A stretch of DNA of 64,000 nucleotides from Desulfovibrio fairfieldensis (GTDB lineage: Bacteria > Desulfobacterota > Desulfovibrionia > Desulfovibrionales > Desulfovibrionaceae). Numbering within the stretch: the first letter of the stretch is position 1; each line of letters opens with the position of its first letter. Of this stretch, positions 25,134-33,102 are shown piece after piece. The position numbers and the translations under genes were made by a program. The DNA lies in contig NZ_CP014229.1 in the NCBI RefSeq assembly GCF_001553605.1, positions 2,694,501 to 2,758,500 on the forward strand. Reading direction: 5' to 3'. Under the pieces are notes generated by a model. That model did no database searches, was not told the DNA's origin, and was given only the letters and a program-made list of their open reading frames with translations.

Positions 25134-26021
25134 ATGATTCCCTACGGCTCGTTAGTGGTCTTTGTGACCCCCAAGGGCAGACGCTACATCAAACGGCTGG
25201 AAGAAGGCCGGGACTGGCACAGCAACGACGGCACTCTGCCCGCCGCCCAGGTGGCGGCCCTGGATTTCGGTTCGGAAACCAGCACCACGCTGGGCGTTCC
25301 CATCCGCGTGCTGGAGGCCACGCTCTTTGACCGCCTCCAGGGCATCAAGCGCCAGACCCAGATCATCTACGCCAAGGACATCGCCTATATCTGCCTGCGC
25401 CTGGGGGCCGGGCCGGGCCGCACCATCATTGAGGCGGGCTGCGGTTCCGGCGGCCTGACCGTGGGCTTTTCCTGGTTCTGCGGGCCCACCGGCAAAGTAG
25501 TCAGCCACGACGCGCGCGAGGAATTCACCCGCCTGGCCCGCCGCAATCTGGACTGGGCCGGGGTGGGCGGCAATGTGGAGCTGCACCACCGGGATGTGGC
25601 CGAAGGCTTTGCAGTCAGCGGGGCAGACGCGCTCTTTCTGGACGTGCGCACCCCCTGGGAATATCTGAAACAGGCCGTCGAAGCCGTGAAACCCGGCGCG
25701 AGTCTTGGCTTTCTGCTGCCCACAGTGGACCAGGTCGGCAAGCTCCTGCTGGGCCTGGAGCAGGGTCCCTTCGCGGAAACCGAGGTCTGCGAAATCCTGA
25801 TCCGCCGCTGGAAGCCCGTGGCCGACCGGCTGCGGCCCGAGGACAGAATGACCGCGCACACCGGCTTTCTGGTCTTCTGCCGCCAGCAGGAATGCAGCGT
25901 GGACTTTGAATCCCGTCGGCCCATGGGCACGCGCGAGCGCAAACAGGAAGCCGCCCGCCTGGCCCGCCTGGGCCTGACCGCCCCCGGCGCGGACGCGATG
26001 CCGGACGGAGACGAGGCATGA
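25134..26021 (+). CDS. trmI: tRNA (adenine-N1)-methyltransferase TrmI-type (m1A58)
   Basis: 295 residues from the ATG at 25134 (site AGAAAGGAAAAGC). An N-terminal beta domain (YGSLVVFVTPKGRRYIKRLEEG) precedes a Rossmann methyltransferase fold with IIEAGCGSGGLT as the SAM-binding motif. ALFLDVRTPWEYL matches the conserved LD-P-W region of the TrmI/Trm61 family. It methylates A58 in the tRNA T-loop. The family is widespread in archaea, eukaryotes and some bacteria, including deltaproteobacteria. Its stop overlaps the SMR gene start. Confidence 0.87.
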   Translation: MIPYGSLVVFVTPKGRRYIKRLEEGRDWHSNDGTLPAAQVAALDFGSETSTTLGVPIRVLEATLFDRLQGIKRQTQIIYAKDIAYICLRLGAGPGRTIIEAGCGSGGLTVGFSWFCGPTGKVVSHDAREEFTRLARRNLDWAGVGGNVELHHRDVAEGFAVSGADALFLDVRTPWEYLKQAVEAVKPGASLGFLLPTVDQVGKLLLGLEQGPFAETEVCEILIRRWKPVADRLRPEDRMTAHTGFLVFCRQQECSVDFESRRPMGTRERKQEAARLARLGLTAPGADAMPDGDEA

Positions 26022-26344
26022 ACCCCTGGATTGTGCTGATCGCCGCCGGGCTGTTTGAAATCGGCTGGCCCCTGGGCTTCAAGCTGGCCCAGACCGCGCC
26101 CGCCTGGCGCGCGGCCGCCATCGCCCTCTCGGTCCTGAGCATGGCCGCCAGCGGCTGGCTGCTGTTCCTGGCCCAGAAGCATATCCCCATCGGCACGGCC
26201 TATGCGGTCTGGACGGGCATCGGCGCGGCGGGCACCTTTCTGATCGGCGTGGCCGTGTTCGGCGACGCCCTGAACTGGGGCCGGGTTCTGGGCGTGCTGA
26301 TGATCGTGGGCGGGGTCATCGTGCTCAAAACCGTCAGCCCGTAG
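26018..26344 (+). CDS. sugE: Small multidrug resistance protein, SugE/Gdx type
   Basis: 108 residues and four membrane helices. The conserved membrane Glu lies in helix 1 (AAGLFEIGWPLGFKLAQ). The helix-3 signature is GTAYAVWTGIGAAGTFLIG. The helix 1 pattern (E-x-x-W-x-x-G-x-K) points to the SugE/Gdx subgroup, proton-coupled exporters of guanidinium and some quaternary amines, working as an antiparallel dimer. ATGA overlap with trmI means translational coupling. No guanidine riboswitch is possible directly upstream, since the upstream sequence is coding. Confidence 0.88.
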   Translation: MNPWIVLIAAGLFEIGWPLGFKLAQTAPAWRAAAIALSVLSMAASGWLLFLAQKHIPIGTAYAVWTGIGAAGTFLIGVAVFGDALNWGRVLGVLMIVGGVIVLKTVSP

Positions 26345-26383
26345 CTCCTCCGGCAGGGGAATCGAACTTAGAGCGGATTACCT

Positions 26384-26550
26384 TTGAAACATATGTTTCA
26401 AAGGGGCTATTCTGGCAAAAAAACGCGGTTTTTGCCTGAATCCACGCCGCGTTTCTCTCGATGCCTGTACGCCCTTTGGGCTACAGGCACGCCCCTACGG
26501 GCCGCCCGTCGGGGCGGTCTTCGCGGCGCGCCTCACCGTGTTCGACGTTA
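26384..26550. repeat. Family D repeat, copy D1
   Basis: Starts with a TTTGAAA/TTTCAAA dyad. It continues through a second dyad at CGCGGTTTTTGCCTG and a highly conserved 110-base block (CCTGTACGCCCTTTGGGC TACAGG hairpin, then a CCTACGGGCCGCCCGTCGGG segment). It ends at CGTTA where element C2 begins. The same layout occurs at 53421-53591 with about 95% identity in the block. Non-coding: the small open frame inside both copies is shared only because the DNA is shared. Confidence 0.85.
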
Positions 26551-26677
26551 GAGCCTTTTGATATTGAAAATATTTCAACGCGCTGTGCGGATTTTCCGTG
26601 GAAAGCCGCACCGCGAAATTATCGCAAGGCGAATTTACTTCGCCGTTAAGCAATAATTTCAAGCGCAAACGGCTCTA
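26549..26677. repeat. Family C element, copy C2 (129 bp with TA ends)
   Basis: TA-bounded with ends GAGCC…GGCTC. Inside are two hairpins: TGCGGATTTTCC/GGAAAGCCGCA and GAAATTATCGC/GCAATAATTTC with a CGAA-TTTA-CTTCG centre. Copies at 29036-29164 (inverted) and 57735-57863. This copy ends 18 bases before the ATG of the GGDEF-EAL gene, and the GGAG ribosome site directly follows its right TA. Confidence 0.9.
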
Positions 26678-26695
26678 AAGGAGAAGCCGCGCGAT

Positions 26696-28891
26696 ATGCG
26701 TTCTCTTTTCGTCATTCTGCTCATTCTGAGCGTTCTGGCCATACTGTTCTCGGTTCGGGAAGTGCGGACCGTCTACGAGCGCGTGCAAAACCAGGTGGAA
26801 GTGGAGCGCAGCAGGCGGCTGAGCGAGGAGCAGAGCCAGACGCTTGCGGACGCCTCCGATTACCTGACCCAGGAAGTCTGGCGCTTCATCGCCAACAAAA
26901 ACGCGGAGTATCTGCGCAATTACTGGCATGAAGTCACCATTCTGAAACGCCGGGAAAAGGTCCTTGAGCAGCTTGCGGCGCTGCATCTGACCGCCGAGGA
27001 AAGCGCGCTGGTCAACGCCGCCAAAAAGGCATCCGACGACCTTGTGGCCAGGGAAGCCTGGGCCATGCGCCTGGTAGCGGAAAGCATCGGCATGAAAAAA
27101 GCGGATATGCCGCCCGAGATGGCCGCCGCCCGCCGGAACAGCCGGGAGGCGCAACTCTCGGCGGACCAAAAAGCCGTGCTCGCCATGAGTTTCATCTTCG
27201 GCCCGATCTACATGCAGAACAAGCAGATCATTCGCGACAACCTGCAGGAATTTCGGCAGAAACTCCAGAACCGGAAAAACGCGGAACTGGCGCGGGCCGC
27301 AACGGCCACCGAACACGCGCTTTTCTCGGCACAGGCGTCCAATGCCGTGGTGTTGGCTCTGCTGGCCGTTCTGCTGCTCTGCTTCTATGCCCTGACGCTA
27401 CGGCCGTTCAACCGCTATCTGACCAGCCTGCGGAAAATCGAAAAAGGCGCTCCCACTCTTCTGACACCCGAGGGGTCCCGGGAAATGCGGGGCTTCGCCC
27501 TTGTTTTCAACAAGATCTACAACGAGTGGCAGGCCCAGAACCGACGCCTCACGGAACTGAACGCCATGGACTATCTGACCGGGCTGCCCAACCGCAGGAG
27601 TCTGGAAGAATATCTGGAAAAGGCCATTGCGCGCGGCAGCGGAAATCTGGGCGTGGTCATGGCGGATATCGACGCCTTCAAATCCTTCAATGACGCCTAT
27701 GGGCATATGGCCGGGGACCAGGTCCTGGCGGGCATCGCCCGCTGCCTGCAAGACGCCGTGCCGAAGGACAAGGGGCTGGTCAGCCGCTTGAGCGGCGAGG
27801 AATTCGTCATCGTGCTGCCGGACGCCGACGCGGAAAGCATCAACCAGGTGGCGGAAACCATTCTGCGGAACATTCAGAAGCAGAATCTGCGGCATGATAT
27901 CGTGCCGCTCACGGACACCCACGTCACCCTCAGCATGGGCAGCATTCTCTGGGAGCGGAAAGAACCGCACACGCCGCGTGAACTGATTTATCAGGCCGAC
28001 CTGGCGCTCTCCCAGGCCAAGAAAAACGGCAGGGACCAGCATGTGCTCTTTTCCGAAAAGGATTACACCTTCCGCCTGCTGCAAAACAGCCGCAGTCATG
28101 ACCTTGAAGTGGAATCCGCAATGCACGAGGCCCTGAACCAGCGGGAATTCTTGCCCTATTTCCAGCCCAAGGTCGATCTGAAATCGGGCAGGGTTCTCGG
28201 CGCGGAGGCCCTGGTCCGCTGGCTGCACCCTCAAAAGGGCCTGCTGTTCCCGGATTATTTCATTCCGGTCTTTGAGCGCAACGGCTTCATCAAGCGGATT
28301 GATCTGTATATGTTCGAGGAAGTCTGCAAGATACTGCGCAACCGCCTTGACTCCGGCAAGCCGGTCGTGCCCGTTGCCTGCAATTTCTCCAGGCTGCATT
28401 TCATTGATGAAAACTTCGCGGAGCGCCTGAAAAGCATTGCGGACCGCCATGCGATCCCCCATGCCTTTCTGGAAATCGAAATCACGGAAAGCGCCCTGAT
28501 GGACGATCCCGATGCCATCATCCAGCAGAACCGCAAGCTGCGGGAAAGCGGCTTCACTGTGGCCATCGACGACTTCGGCGTGGGCTATTCCTCTCTGGGC
28601 CTGTTACAGGACCTCCCGGCGGACGTGCTCAAAATCGACCGCTGCTTTGTGCAGCGGGACCTGACCGAGCGCAAAAGCATCATGATCATTCGCGGCATTG
28701 TCCAGATCGCCAAAACATTCGGCCTCAAAATTGTCTGCGAGGGCGTCGAAACCAAGGAGCAGCAGGCCATCCTGAGTGAAACGGGCTGTGATCTGGGCCA
28801 GGGCTATTATTACTCGCGGCCGGTTGAACTCGCCAAGCTGGAATCCCTGCTGGACGGGCAAGGCTTTCCGGCAACGCCTGCCGGGGGCTAG
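26696..28891 (+). CDS. Membrane GGDEF-EAL dual-domain cyclic di-GMP protein
   Basis: 731 residues. Membrane helices at 3-20 and about 215-235 flank a periplasmic helical domain. The GGDEF domain (290-455) has LSGEEF in place of GGEEF, so cyclase activity is doubtful but possible. The EAL domain (475-725) keeps the catalytic set: GAEALVRW, the Asn in ACNFSRLHF, EIEITES, AIDDFGVGYSS, LKID and CEGVET. It is therefore a likely phosphodiesterase degrading cyclic di-GMP. Start ATG at 26696 follows AAAGGAGAAGCCGCGCGAT. The stop TAG is the left TA of element B1. Confidence 0.9.
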   Translation: MRSLFVILLILSVLAILFSVREVRTVYERVQNQVEVERSRRLSEEQSQTLADASDYLTQEVWRFIANKNAEYLRNYWHEVTILKRREKVLEQLAALHLTAEESALVNAAKKASDDLVAREAWAMRLVAESIGMKKADMPPEMAAARRNSREAQLSADQKAVLAMSFIFGPIYMQNKQIIRDNLQEFRQKLQNRKNAELARAATATEHALFSAQASNAVVLALLAVLLLCFYALTLRPFNRYLTSLRKIEKGAPTLLTPEGSREMRGFALVFNKIYNEWQAQNRRLTELNAMDYLTGLPNRRSLEEYLEKAIARGSGNLGVVMADIDAFKSFNDAYGHMAGDQVLAGIARCLQDAVPKDKGLVSRLSGEEFVIVLPDADAESINQVAETILRNIQKQNLRHDIVPLTDTHVTLSMGSILWERKEPHTPRELIYQADLALSQAKKNGRDQHVLFSEKDYTFRLLQNSRSHDLEVESAMHEALNQREFLPYFQPKVDLKSGRVLGAEALVRWLHPQKGLLFPDYFIPVFERNGFIKRIDLYMFEEVCKILRNRLDSGKPVVPVACNFSRLHFIDENFAERLKSIADRHAIPHAFLEIEITESALMDDPDAIIQQNRKLRESGFTVAIDDFGVGYSSLGLLQDLPADVLKIDRCFVQRDLTERKSIMIIRGIVQIAKTFGLKIVCEGVETKEQQAILSETGCDLGQGYYYSRPVELAKLESLLDGQGFPATPAGG

Positions 28892-29037
28892 GGCCTGTTA
28901 ACGCTATGCCTTTTTGCCCTCCTGCCGCGTCAGATTTCACCTGCTTTTTCGGTCGAGTACCAGAAGAGTACACTCCCTCAAAGCAGGTTTATCTTCCTTG
29001 CAGGCGAACAAAAATTCTATAGTGTTAACAGACCCTA
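28889..29037. repeat. Family B MITE-like element, copy B1 (149 bp)
   Basis: TA-bounded, ends GGGCCTGTTAACGCTAT and TATAGTGTTAACAGACCC, interior with GGTCGAGTACCAGAAGAGTAC. It is inverted relative to B2, B3 and B4. The left TA lies in the stop codon of the GGDEF-EAL gene. The right TA is shared with element C1. Confidence 0.93.
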
Positions 29038-29164
29038 GAGCATTTTGCGCCTGAAATTATCGCTTAACGGCGAAGTACATTCGCCTTGCGATAATTTCGC
29101 GGTGCGGCTTTCCACGGAAAATCCGCACGGAGCGTTGGGATATTTTCAATATCAAAACGCTCTA
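29036..29164. repeat. Family C element, copy C1 (129 bp)
   Basis: TA-bounded, ends GAGCATTTTG and CAAAACGCTC, same internal hairpins as C2 in inverted orientation. It is sandwiched between B1 and A2, sharing one TA with each. Confidence 0.9.
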
Positions 29165-29312
29165 GGGCGCGTTAACACTACTGGGATTTTGTTCGCTGGC
29201 AAGGAAAACGACCCTTTTATGAAGGGAGCGTACTCTTACGGTACGTGACTGGAATAAAAGGTGAAGTTCGACGACGCCAGCGGGCGAAAGAACGTAGTGT
29301 TAACACGCCCTA
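29163..29312. repeat. Family A MITE-like element, copy A2 (150 bp)
   Basis: Almost identical to A1 (6451-6600); only a few bases differ (for example GGCAAGG against GGCTAGG). The right TA is in the stop codon of the gntR-type gene on the minus strand (CTA at 29310-29312). Confidence 0.93.
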
Positions 29313-29990
29313 ACCTTCCCTGTCTCCCTTGTTCCGGCGCAGGCTGAGCAGGCTGGCCTTGCCGCGTTGCAGATGGGCGCGCAGCTCCCCGGACGCGGCC
29401 GCCACATCTCCGGAAGCGATCAGGGTGCAGAGCAGCTGGTGATTTCTGCACATCTGGCTCATGGATTCCACGTGCAACTCTTCGTTGAGCAGGATCTGGA
29501 TTTTGGTGGAAAGGGTCAGCCAGGTCCGATAGAGCACGCTGTTGCCGGAGAGCTTGCAGAGCGTCTCGTGGAATTCAAAATCGTTGCGCAGAAAGTCCTC
29601 GCGCGAGGGCTCGGTGGCGGAGTCCATGGCGCTGATGATGGCGCTCAGCCGGGCCGCGATCCCGGCGACGTCCCCGCGCATGGCCAGGGACAGGGCGTGG
29701 GCCTCCAGCAGTTCGCGGATCTCGTAGGTCTCCACGATCTCCGTGCTGTCCGGTATGCTGATGAACGCCCCCTTGTAGGGCTCAATGGTCACCAGGCCCT
29801 CGCACTCCAGACTGGCGAAGGCTTCCCGAACGGGAAAGCGGCTCATGCCCATTTTTTCCGAAAGCTCCTGCTCAATAAGCCGGCTTCCGGATTTCAGCTT
29901 GCCGGAAAGAATGGCCCGCTTGATCTGCTGCACGGCCCTGTCCCGCAATGTGGGCCGCGATTCCTTGGTAAAGACGTATCCCGCTCCCAT
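29310..29990 (-). CDS. GntR family (FCD subfamily) transcriptional regulator
   Basis: 226 residues from the ATG at 29990, which follows GGGAAAGGGTC; an upstream in-frame ATG at 30182 opens an Arg-rich non-protein-like leader. The winged HTH (15-80) has RDRAVQQIKRAILSGKLKSG, LSEKMGMSRFPVREAFASLECEGLV. The FCD ligand domain (95-220) has YEIRELLEAHALSLA, DFEFHETLCKLSGN and a final helix. Metal-ligand type residues (D, H, H) suggest a carboxylate effector. It is the last gene of the tct-kinase-enolase-like cluster on the same strand and is the likely local regulator, acting at the 36276-36287 palindrome. Confidence 0.9.
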   Translation of the reverse strand: MGAGYVFTKESRPTLRDRAVQQIKRAILSGKLKSGSRLIEQELSEKMGMSRFPVREAFASLECEGLVTIEPYKGAFISIPDSTEIVETYEIRELLEAHALSLAMRGDVAGIAARLSAIISAMDSATEPSREDFLRNDFEFHETLCKLSGNSVLYRTWLTLSTKIQILLNEELHVESMSQMCRNHQLLCTLIASGDVAAASGELRAHLQRGKASLLSLRRNKGDREG

Positions 29991-30169
29991 GACCCTTTCC
30001 CTACCCCTTCTCTGGGCTCTTTTCCGCCCGTGCCCGGTGGGCGCGCACCGCGCCCGCCATATCACGCATAGTATAGAGCAGGCCGTTCTATTCGGCAATG
30101 AATACAGGCCGTCCGTTTTCCCGGCGCTATCCGGGGCTCGTCCCTCTCCTGGCCGAAGGAAGCGCTGAT
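29991..30169. other. Non-coding stretch upstream of the GntR-type gene
   Basis: About 180 bases holding the GGGAAAGGGTC ribosome site of the regulator at its edge. I see no gene, hairpin or clear promoter in it. It may be the original spacer between the enolase-like gene and the regulator before element B2 entered. Confidence 0.4.
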
Positions 30170-30197
30170 CAGAGCATTTCAAAGTTGAAATGTTCTA
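30170..30197. repeat. 28-bp mini-palindrome, family E copy
   Basis: CA-GAGCATTTCAAAGTTGAAATGTTC-TA: near-perfect palindrome, 28 bp. Its right TA is the left TA of element B2. Confidence 0.7.
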
Positions 30198-30344
30198 GGG
30201 TCTGTTAACACTATAGAATTTTTGTTCGCCTGCAAGGAAGATAAACCTGCTTTGAGGGAGTGTACTCTTCTGGTACTCGACCGAAAAAGCAGGTGAAATC
30301 TGACGCGGCAGGAGGGCAAAAAGGCATAGCGTTAACAGGCCCTA
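30196..30344. repeat. Family B MITE-like element, copy B2 (149 bp)
   Basis: TA-bounded, ends GGGTCTGTTAACACTAT and ATAGCGTTAACAGGCCC. Practically identical to B4 (60602-60750) over its whole length. The right TA lies in the stop codon of the enolase-like gene (minus strand). It separates that gene from the GntR-type gene. Confidence 0.95.
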
Positions 30345-31628
30345 ACGAACCAGCCAGCGCCGCACCTCCTCCCCGCTGATCAAGCGCGCGGCGCCCCCCA
30401 TGCTTTCCTCGATGCGGATCAGATTATTCTGCTGCTGGGTGCGTTCGCCGGTCTGGGGCGCGCCGACCTTCATCAACCGCGCGCCCACGGCCAGGCCCAG
30501 TTCCGCCGTGGGGTCGTCGGGCGAGGTGGCCGCGCGCTGCGAGGGGATCACCTCCATGCCGTGGGCCACGGCATATCTGGCGGCATCCAGGGCCTCGCTG
30601 ACGCTGCCGATCATATTGGGCTTGAAAATCATGGCCCCGGCCGCGTTGAGGGCCGCGCCCCCGGCCAGCCGCCGCACGCTGGTCACAAAGAGGTCGTCCC
30701 CGCAGATCAGGGTGGGCACGGCCGCGTTCAGCCGGGCGAAGCCTTCGAAATCGTCCTCATGCAGGGGGTCCTCCAGCATGAAGATGGGGAAGTCGCGCAC
30801 CAGCTCCGTGAAATAGTCGATCATCTCCGTGGTGTCGAACCGCCCGAAATTCAGGTTGTAGCGCCCGCTTTCCGGATCGAAAAGATGGCTGGTGGCGCAG
30901 TCCAGGCTGAGCACGAAGCGGTCCGCATAGCCCGCCTCTTCCACGGCGGCCCAGAGCGTGGCCAACACCTCGCGCGGGTCCGCCGACGGCGCGCCGATGC
31001 CGCCCAGATGGCCGGGCCGGTAGGCCGCAGCGCCGTGGCGTTTCCTGATCACTTCCGGCAGGCGCTGCAAGACCTCCACGCCCATGCGCATGGCCTCGGC
31101 GAAACTTTTGGCGCCCGCCGGAGCCGCGTGAAATTCCTGGAAATCCGTGGGCGCCGCGGAATAAGGACCGCCGTTGATCATGTTGAAAAGCGGCAGGGGC
31201 AGGGTGTCGCACAGCGCGCCGCCGAGATACTGATACAGCGGCACTTCCCGATGCAGCGCGCCCAGCCGGGCCACGGCCAGAGACACGCTGCAGATGGTGT
31301 TGCCGCCCAGCGCGGACTTGTCCGGCGTACCGTCCAGCTCCAGCAGGGCCCGGTCCACGGCGCGCTGGTCCCGGCAGTCCAGACCCCGGAGCGCCGGAAG
31401 AATCCGCTCCTCCACCAGCCGGATGGGCCCCAGCACGCCCATGCCGCCGTAGCGCGGCCCGCCGTCCCGCACGACGGCAACCTCATGCGCGCCCGCCGAA
31501 ATGCCGAAGGAGGCCGAGGCCCGGCCCAGGCGGCCGTCCTCGCTGAGCACATCCACTTCCAGTACCGGGCAGCCCTTGTTGTTGAGAACTTCCCGCGCCT
31601 TCATGCCGCTGATGCAGTAACTTTTCAT
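30342..31628 (-). CDS. Divergent enolase-superfamily paralogue (enolase-like)
   Basis: 428 residues from the ATG at 31628 (site GGGAAAGAGC). The fold is clearly enolase: MKAREVLNNKGCPVLEVDV, ISAGAHE loop, LGGNTICSVSLAVARLGA, FNMINGGPYSA, DFQEF. Metal ligands are kept (Asp in LSLDCATSHLFD, Glu in FMLEDPLHEDDFEG, Asp in ICGDDLFVTS), as is the catalytic Lys (MIFKPNMIGSVSEALD). But the GDEGGFAP loop is HLGGIGAP (general-acid Glu lost) and SHRSGET is SQRAATS (His and Ser lost). A changed substrate is therefore likely. It is encoded between a glycerate-kinase homologue and a GntR regulator. True housekeeping enolase is not in the window. Confidence 0.88.
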   Translation of the reverse strand: MKSYCISGMKAREVLNNKGCPVLEVDVLSEDGRLGRASASFGISAGAHEVAVVRDGGPRYGGMGVLGPIRLVEERILPALRGLDCRDQRAVDRALLELDGTPDKSALGGNTICSVSLAVARLGALHREVPLYQYLGGALCDTLPLPLFNMINGGPYSAAPTDFQEFHAAPAGAKSFAEAMRMGVEVLQRLPEVIRKRHGAAAYRPGHLGGIGAPSADPREVLATLWAAVEEAGYADRFVLSLDCATSHLFDPESGRYNLNFGRFDTTEMIDYFTELVRDFPIFMLEDPLHEDDFEGFARLNAAVPTLICGDDLFVTSVRRLAGGAALNAAGAMIFKPNMIGSVSEALDAARYAVAHGMEVIPSQRAATSPDDPTAELGLAVGARLMKVGAPQTGERTQQQNNLIRIEESMGGAARLISGEEVRRWLVR

Positions 31629-31656
31629 GCTCTTTCCCGTCCGCCCGGCCGGATCG

Positions 31657-33039
31657 TCAGGCAATGTAGATGATGTTCAGATCGCAGAGATTGGTGCCCG
31701 TGTTGCCTGTTTCCAGCTGGTCGCCCACGGCGGTCAGAGCCGGGCAACAGTCGTGCCCGTCCAGGGCCGCAAGAATGTCCACGCGCGCGGCGCGGCAGCG
31801 TTCCAGGGTGGTGCCGTCGGTGACGGCTCCGGCCAGCGTCGTGGGGCCGTCCGTGCCCTCGGTTTCGATGGCCGCGATGCCCACCCCGGCAAGACCGGCC
31901 ACCTCCCTGGCGAAGGACAGGGCCAGTTCCTGCGAGGGGCCGCCGCTGCCCGCCGGGCCGTTCAGGCGCACCGTGGTTTCACCGGCGGCCACCAGCACGC
32001 AGGGCGGGGCAAAGGGCTCGCCCCGGTCCCGGACCTCACGGGCGACGGCCGCCAGAAACATGCCCGCCTGACGCGAATCCCCCTCCAGGCCGGAGGTCAG
32101 CACATGCACCGGCAAGTGTTCCGCGCGGGCCGCGTCCACGGCCGCCGCGCAGGCGTCGGGCAGGCCCTGGATCACAAAATTGCTCACCCCCGGCAAGGGG
32201 CTTTTGGGCGTCTCGGTCAGTTGCGGCCCCCGCCGCAGATGCTCCAGCACCGAATTCGGCGCGGCGGCGAGCAGCCTGTAACGCTCAAGAATGTTCCAGG
32301 CGTCCAGAAAGGTGGTGGGGTCCAGGCCGATCTGGGTGCCGGTATAGGCCGTGGGCACGCGCGGCGTGCCCACAGCCGTGTCGCCCACCCGGTCGGACAG
32401 GATCAGGTTGAGCATCTGCGCGCCCGAAGCCGAAACCCGCTGGGCCAGGCGGCCGCCGTTCACGGCCGAGACATGCCGCCGCACGGTGTTGATTTCCAGG
32501 ATGGAAGCCCCGGCCGTGAGCAGGAGCTCGGTGAGGCGGCTTTCCTCCTCCACGCTGATGCCTTCCGCCGGGCAGTTCATCAGAGCCGAACTGCCGCCGC
32601 TGATCAGCGAAACCACCAGATCTCCGGAGGCGCAGCCGCCCAGCAGGTCAAGAATGCGCTGGGTGGCCCGCCGACCGCTTTCATTGGGATAGGGGTGGCC
32701 GCCCAGCGCCAGCTCAATGTGCGCAAGCTCGTCCCCCGGCTCAAGCTGTTTGACAATGACCAGGCCCCTGCTGATGCGGGCTCCCAGAATGCTTTCCAGG
32801 GCGCGGGCCATATGATTGCCCGCCTTGCCCGCGCCCACCACGAGCACGCGCCGGTAGTCGGCCAGGTTCCAGACGGTGTCGCCCACATGCAGGATGTCGC
32901 CCTCAAGCCGGACCAACGAGGGAATCAGCCGTTCCGAATTGAGCGCCGCCAGGGCGTGATTAGCCATCCGCAGCAGCGGGCCCCGCACCAGGGGATCGCC
33001 CGTGTTCTGAAGCATGGAAGTATTCTTGATGGGCAGCAT
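31657..33039 (-). CDS. Glycerate 2-kinase family protein (DUF4147-MOFRL, TtuD/GckA-like)
   Basis: 460 residues from the ATG at 33039 (site AAGGAAGAGGAC). An N-terminal DUF4147 domain has LVVGAGKAGNHMARALE, GGHPYPNESG, ISGGSSALM and LSDRVGD. A C-terminal MOFRL domain has AAGETTVRL, GGPSQELALSFA, TEGTDGPT and NTGTNLCDL. Family members transfer phosphate from ATP to the 2-hydroxyl of D-glycerate, giving 2-phosphoglycerate. The gene lies 28 bases before the enolase-like gene and 63 bases after tctC, so the natural substrate may be glycerate or a related 2-hydroxy acid brought in by the transporter. Confidence 0.9.
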   Translation of the reverse strand: MLPIKNTSMLQNTGDPLVRGPLLRMANHALAALNSERLIPSLVRLEGDILHVGDTVWNLADYRRVLVVGAGKAGNHMARALESILGARISRGLVIVKQLEPGDELAHIELALGGHPYPNESGRRATQRILDLLGGCASGDLVVSLISGGSSALMNCPAEGISVEEESRLTELLLTAGASILEINTVRRHVSAVNGGRLAQRVSASGAQMLNLILSDRVGDTAVGTPRVPTAYTGTQIGLDPTTFLDAWNILERYRLLAAAPNSVLEHLRRGPQLTETPKSPLPGVSNFVIQGLPDACAAAVDAARAEHLPVHVLTSGLEGDSRQAGMFLAAVAREVRDRGEPFAPPCVLVAAGETTVRLNGPAGSGGPSQELALSFAREVAGLAGVGIAAIETEGTDGPTTLAGAVTDGTTLERCRAARVDILAALDGHDCCPALTAVGDQLETGNTGTNLCDLNIIYIA

Positions 33040-33102
33040 GTCCTCTTCCTTGTCATCGGCCGGTTCGGGAGGGCGGGCTTGTCCCACCCTCCCGAACCGG
33101 TT

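Noticed and set aside
26350..26372. GTTCGATTCCCC-like T-arm sequence on the minus strand after sugE, suggesting a tRNA 3' end
   Set aside because: No anticodon arm, D arm or acceptor partner can be found in the adjoining sequence, which is family D repeat. At most a tRNA-end remnant; too short to support.
26461..26649. Similar small open frames (starting MPVRPLGYRH) at 26461 and 53502
   Set aside because: Both lie within the two copies of the family D repeat, and similarity is explained by the repeated DNA. No ribosome site.
29991..30182. Longer GntR regulator from ATG 30182
   Set aside because: Added residues are Arg/Cys-rich and unlike the family; the ATG at 29990 has a good site and starts just before the HTH domain.
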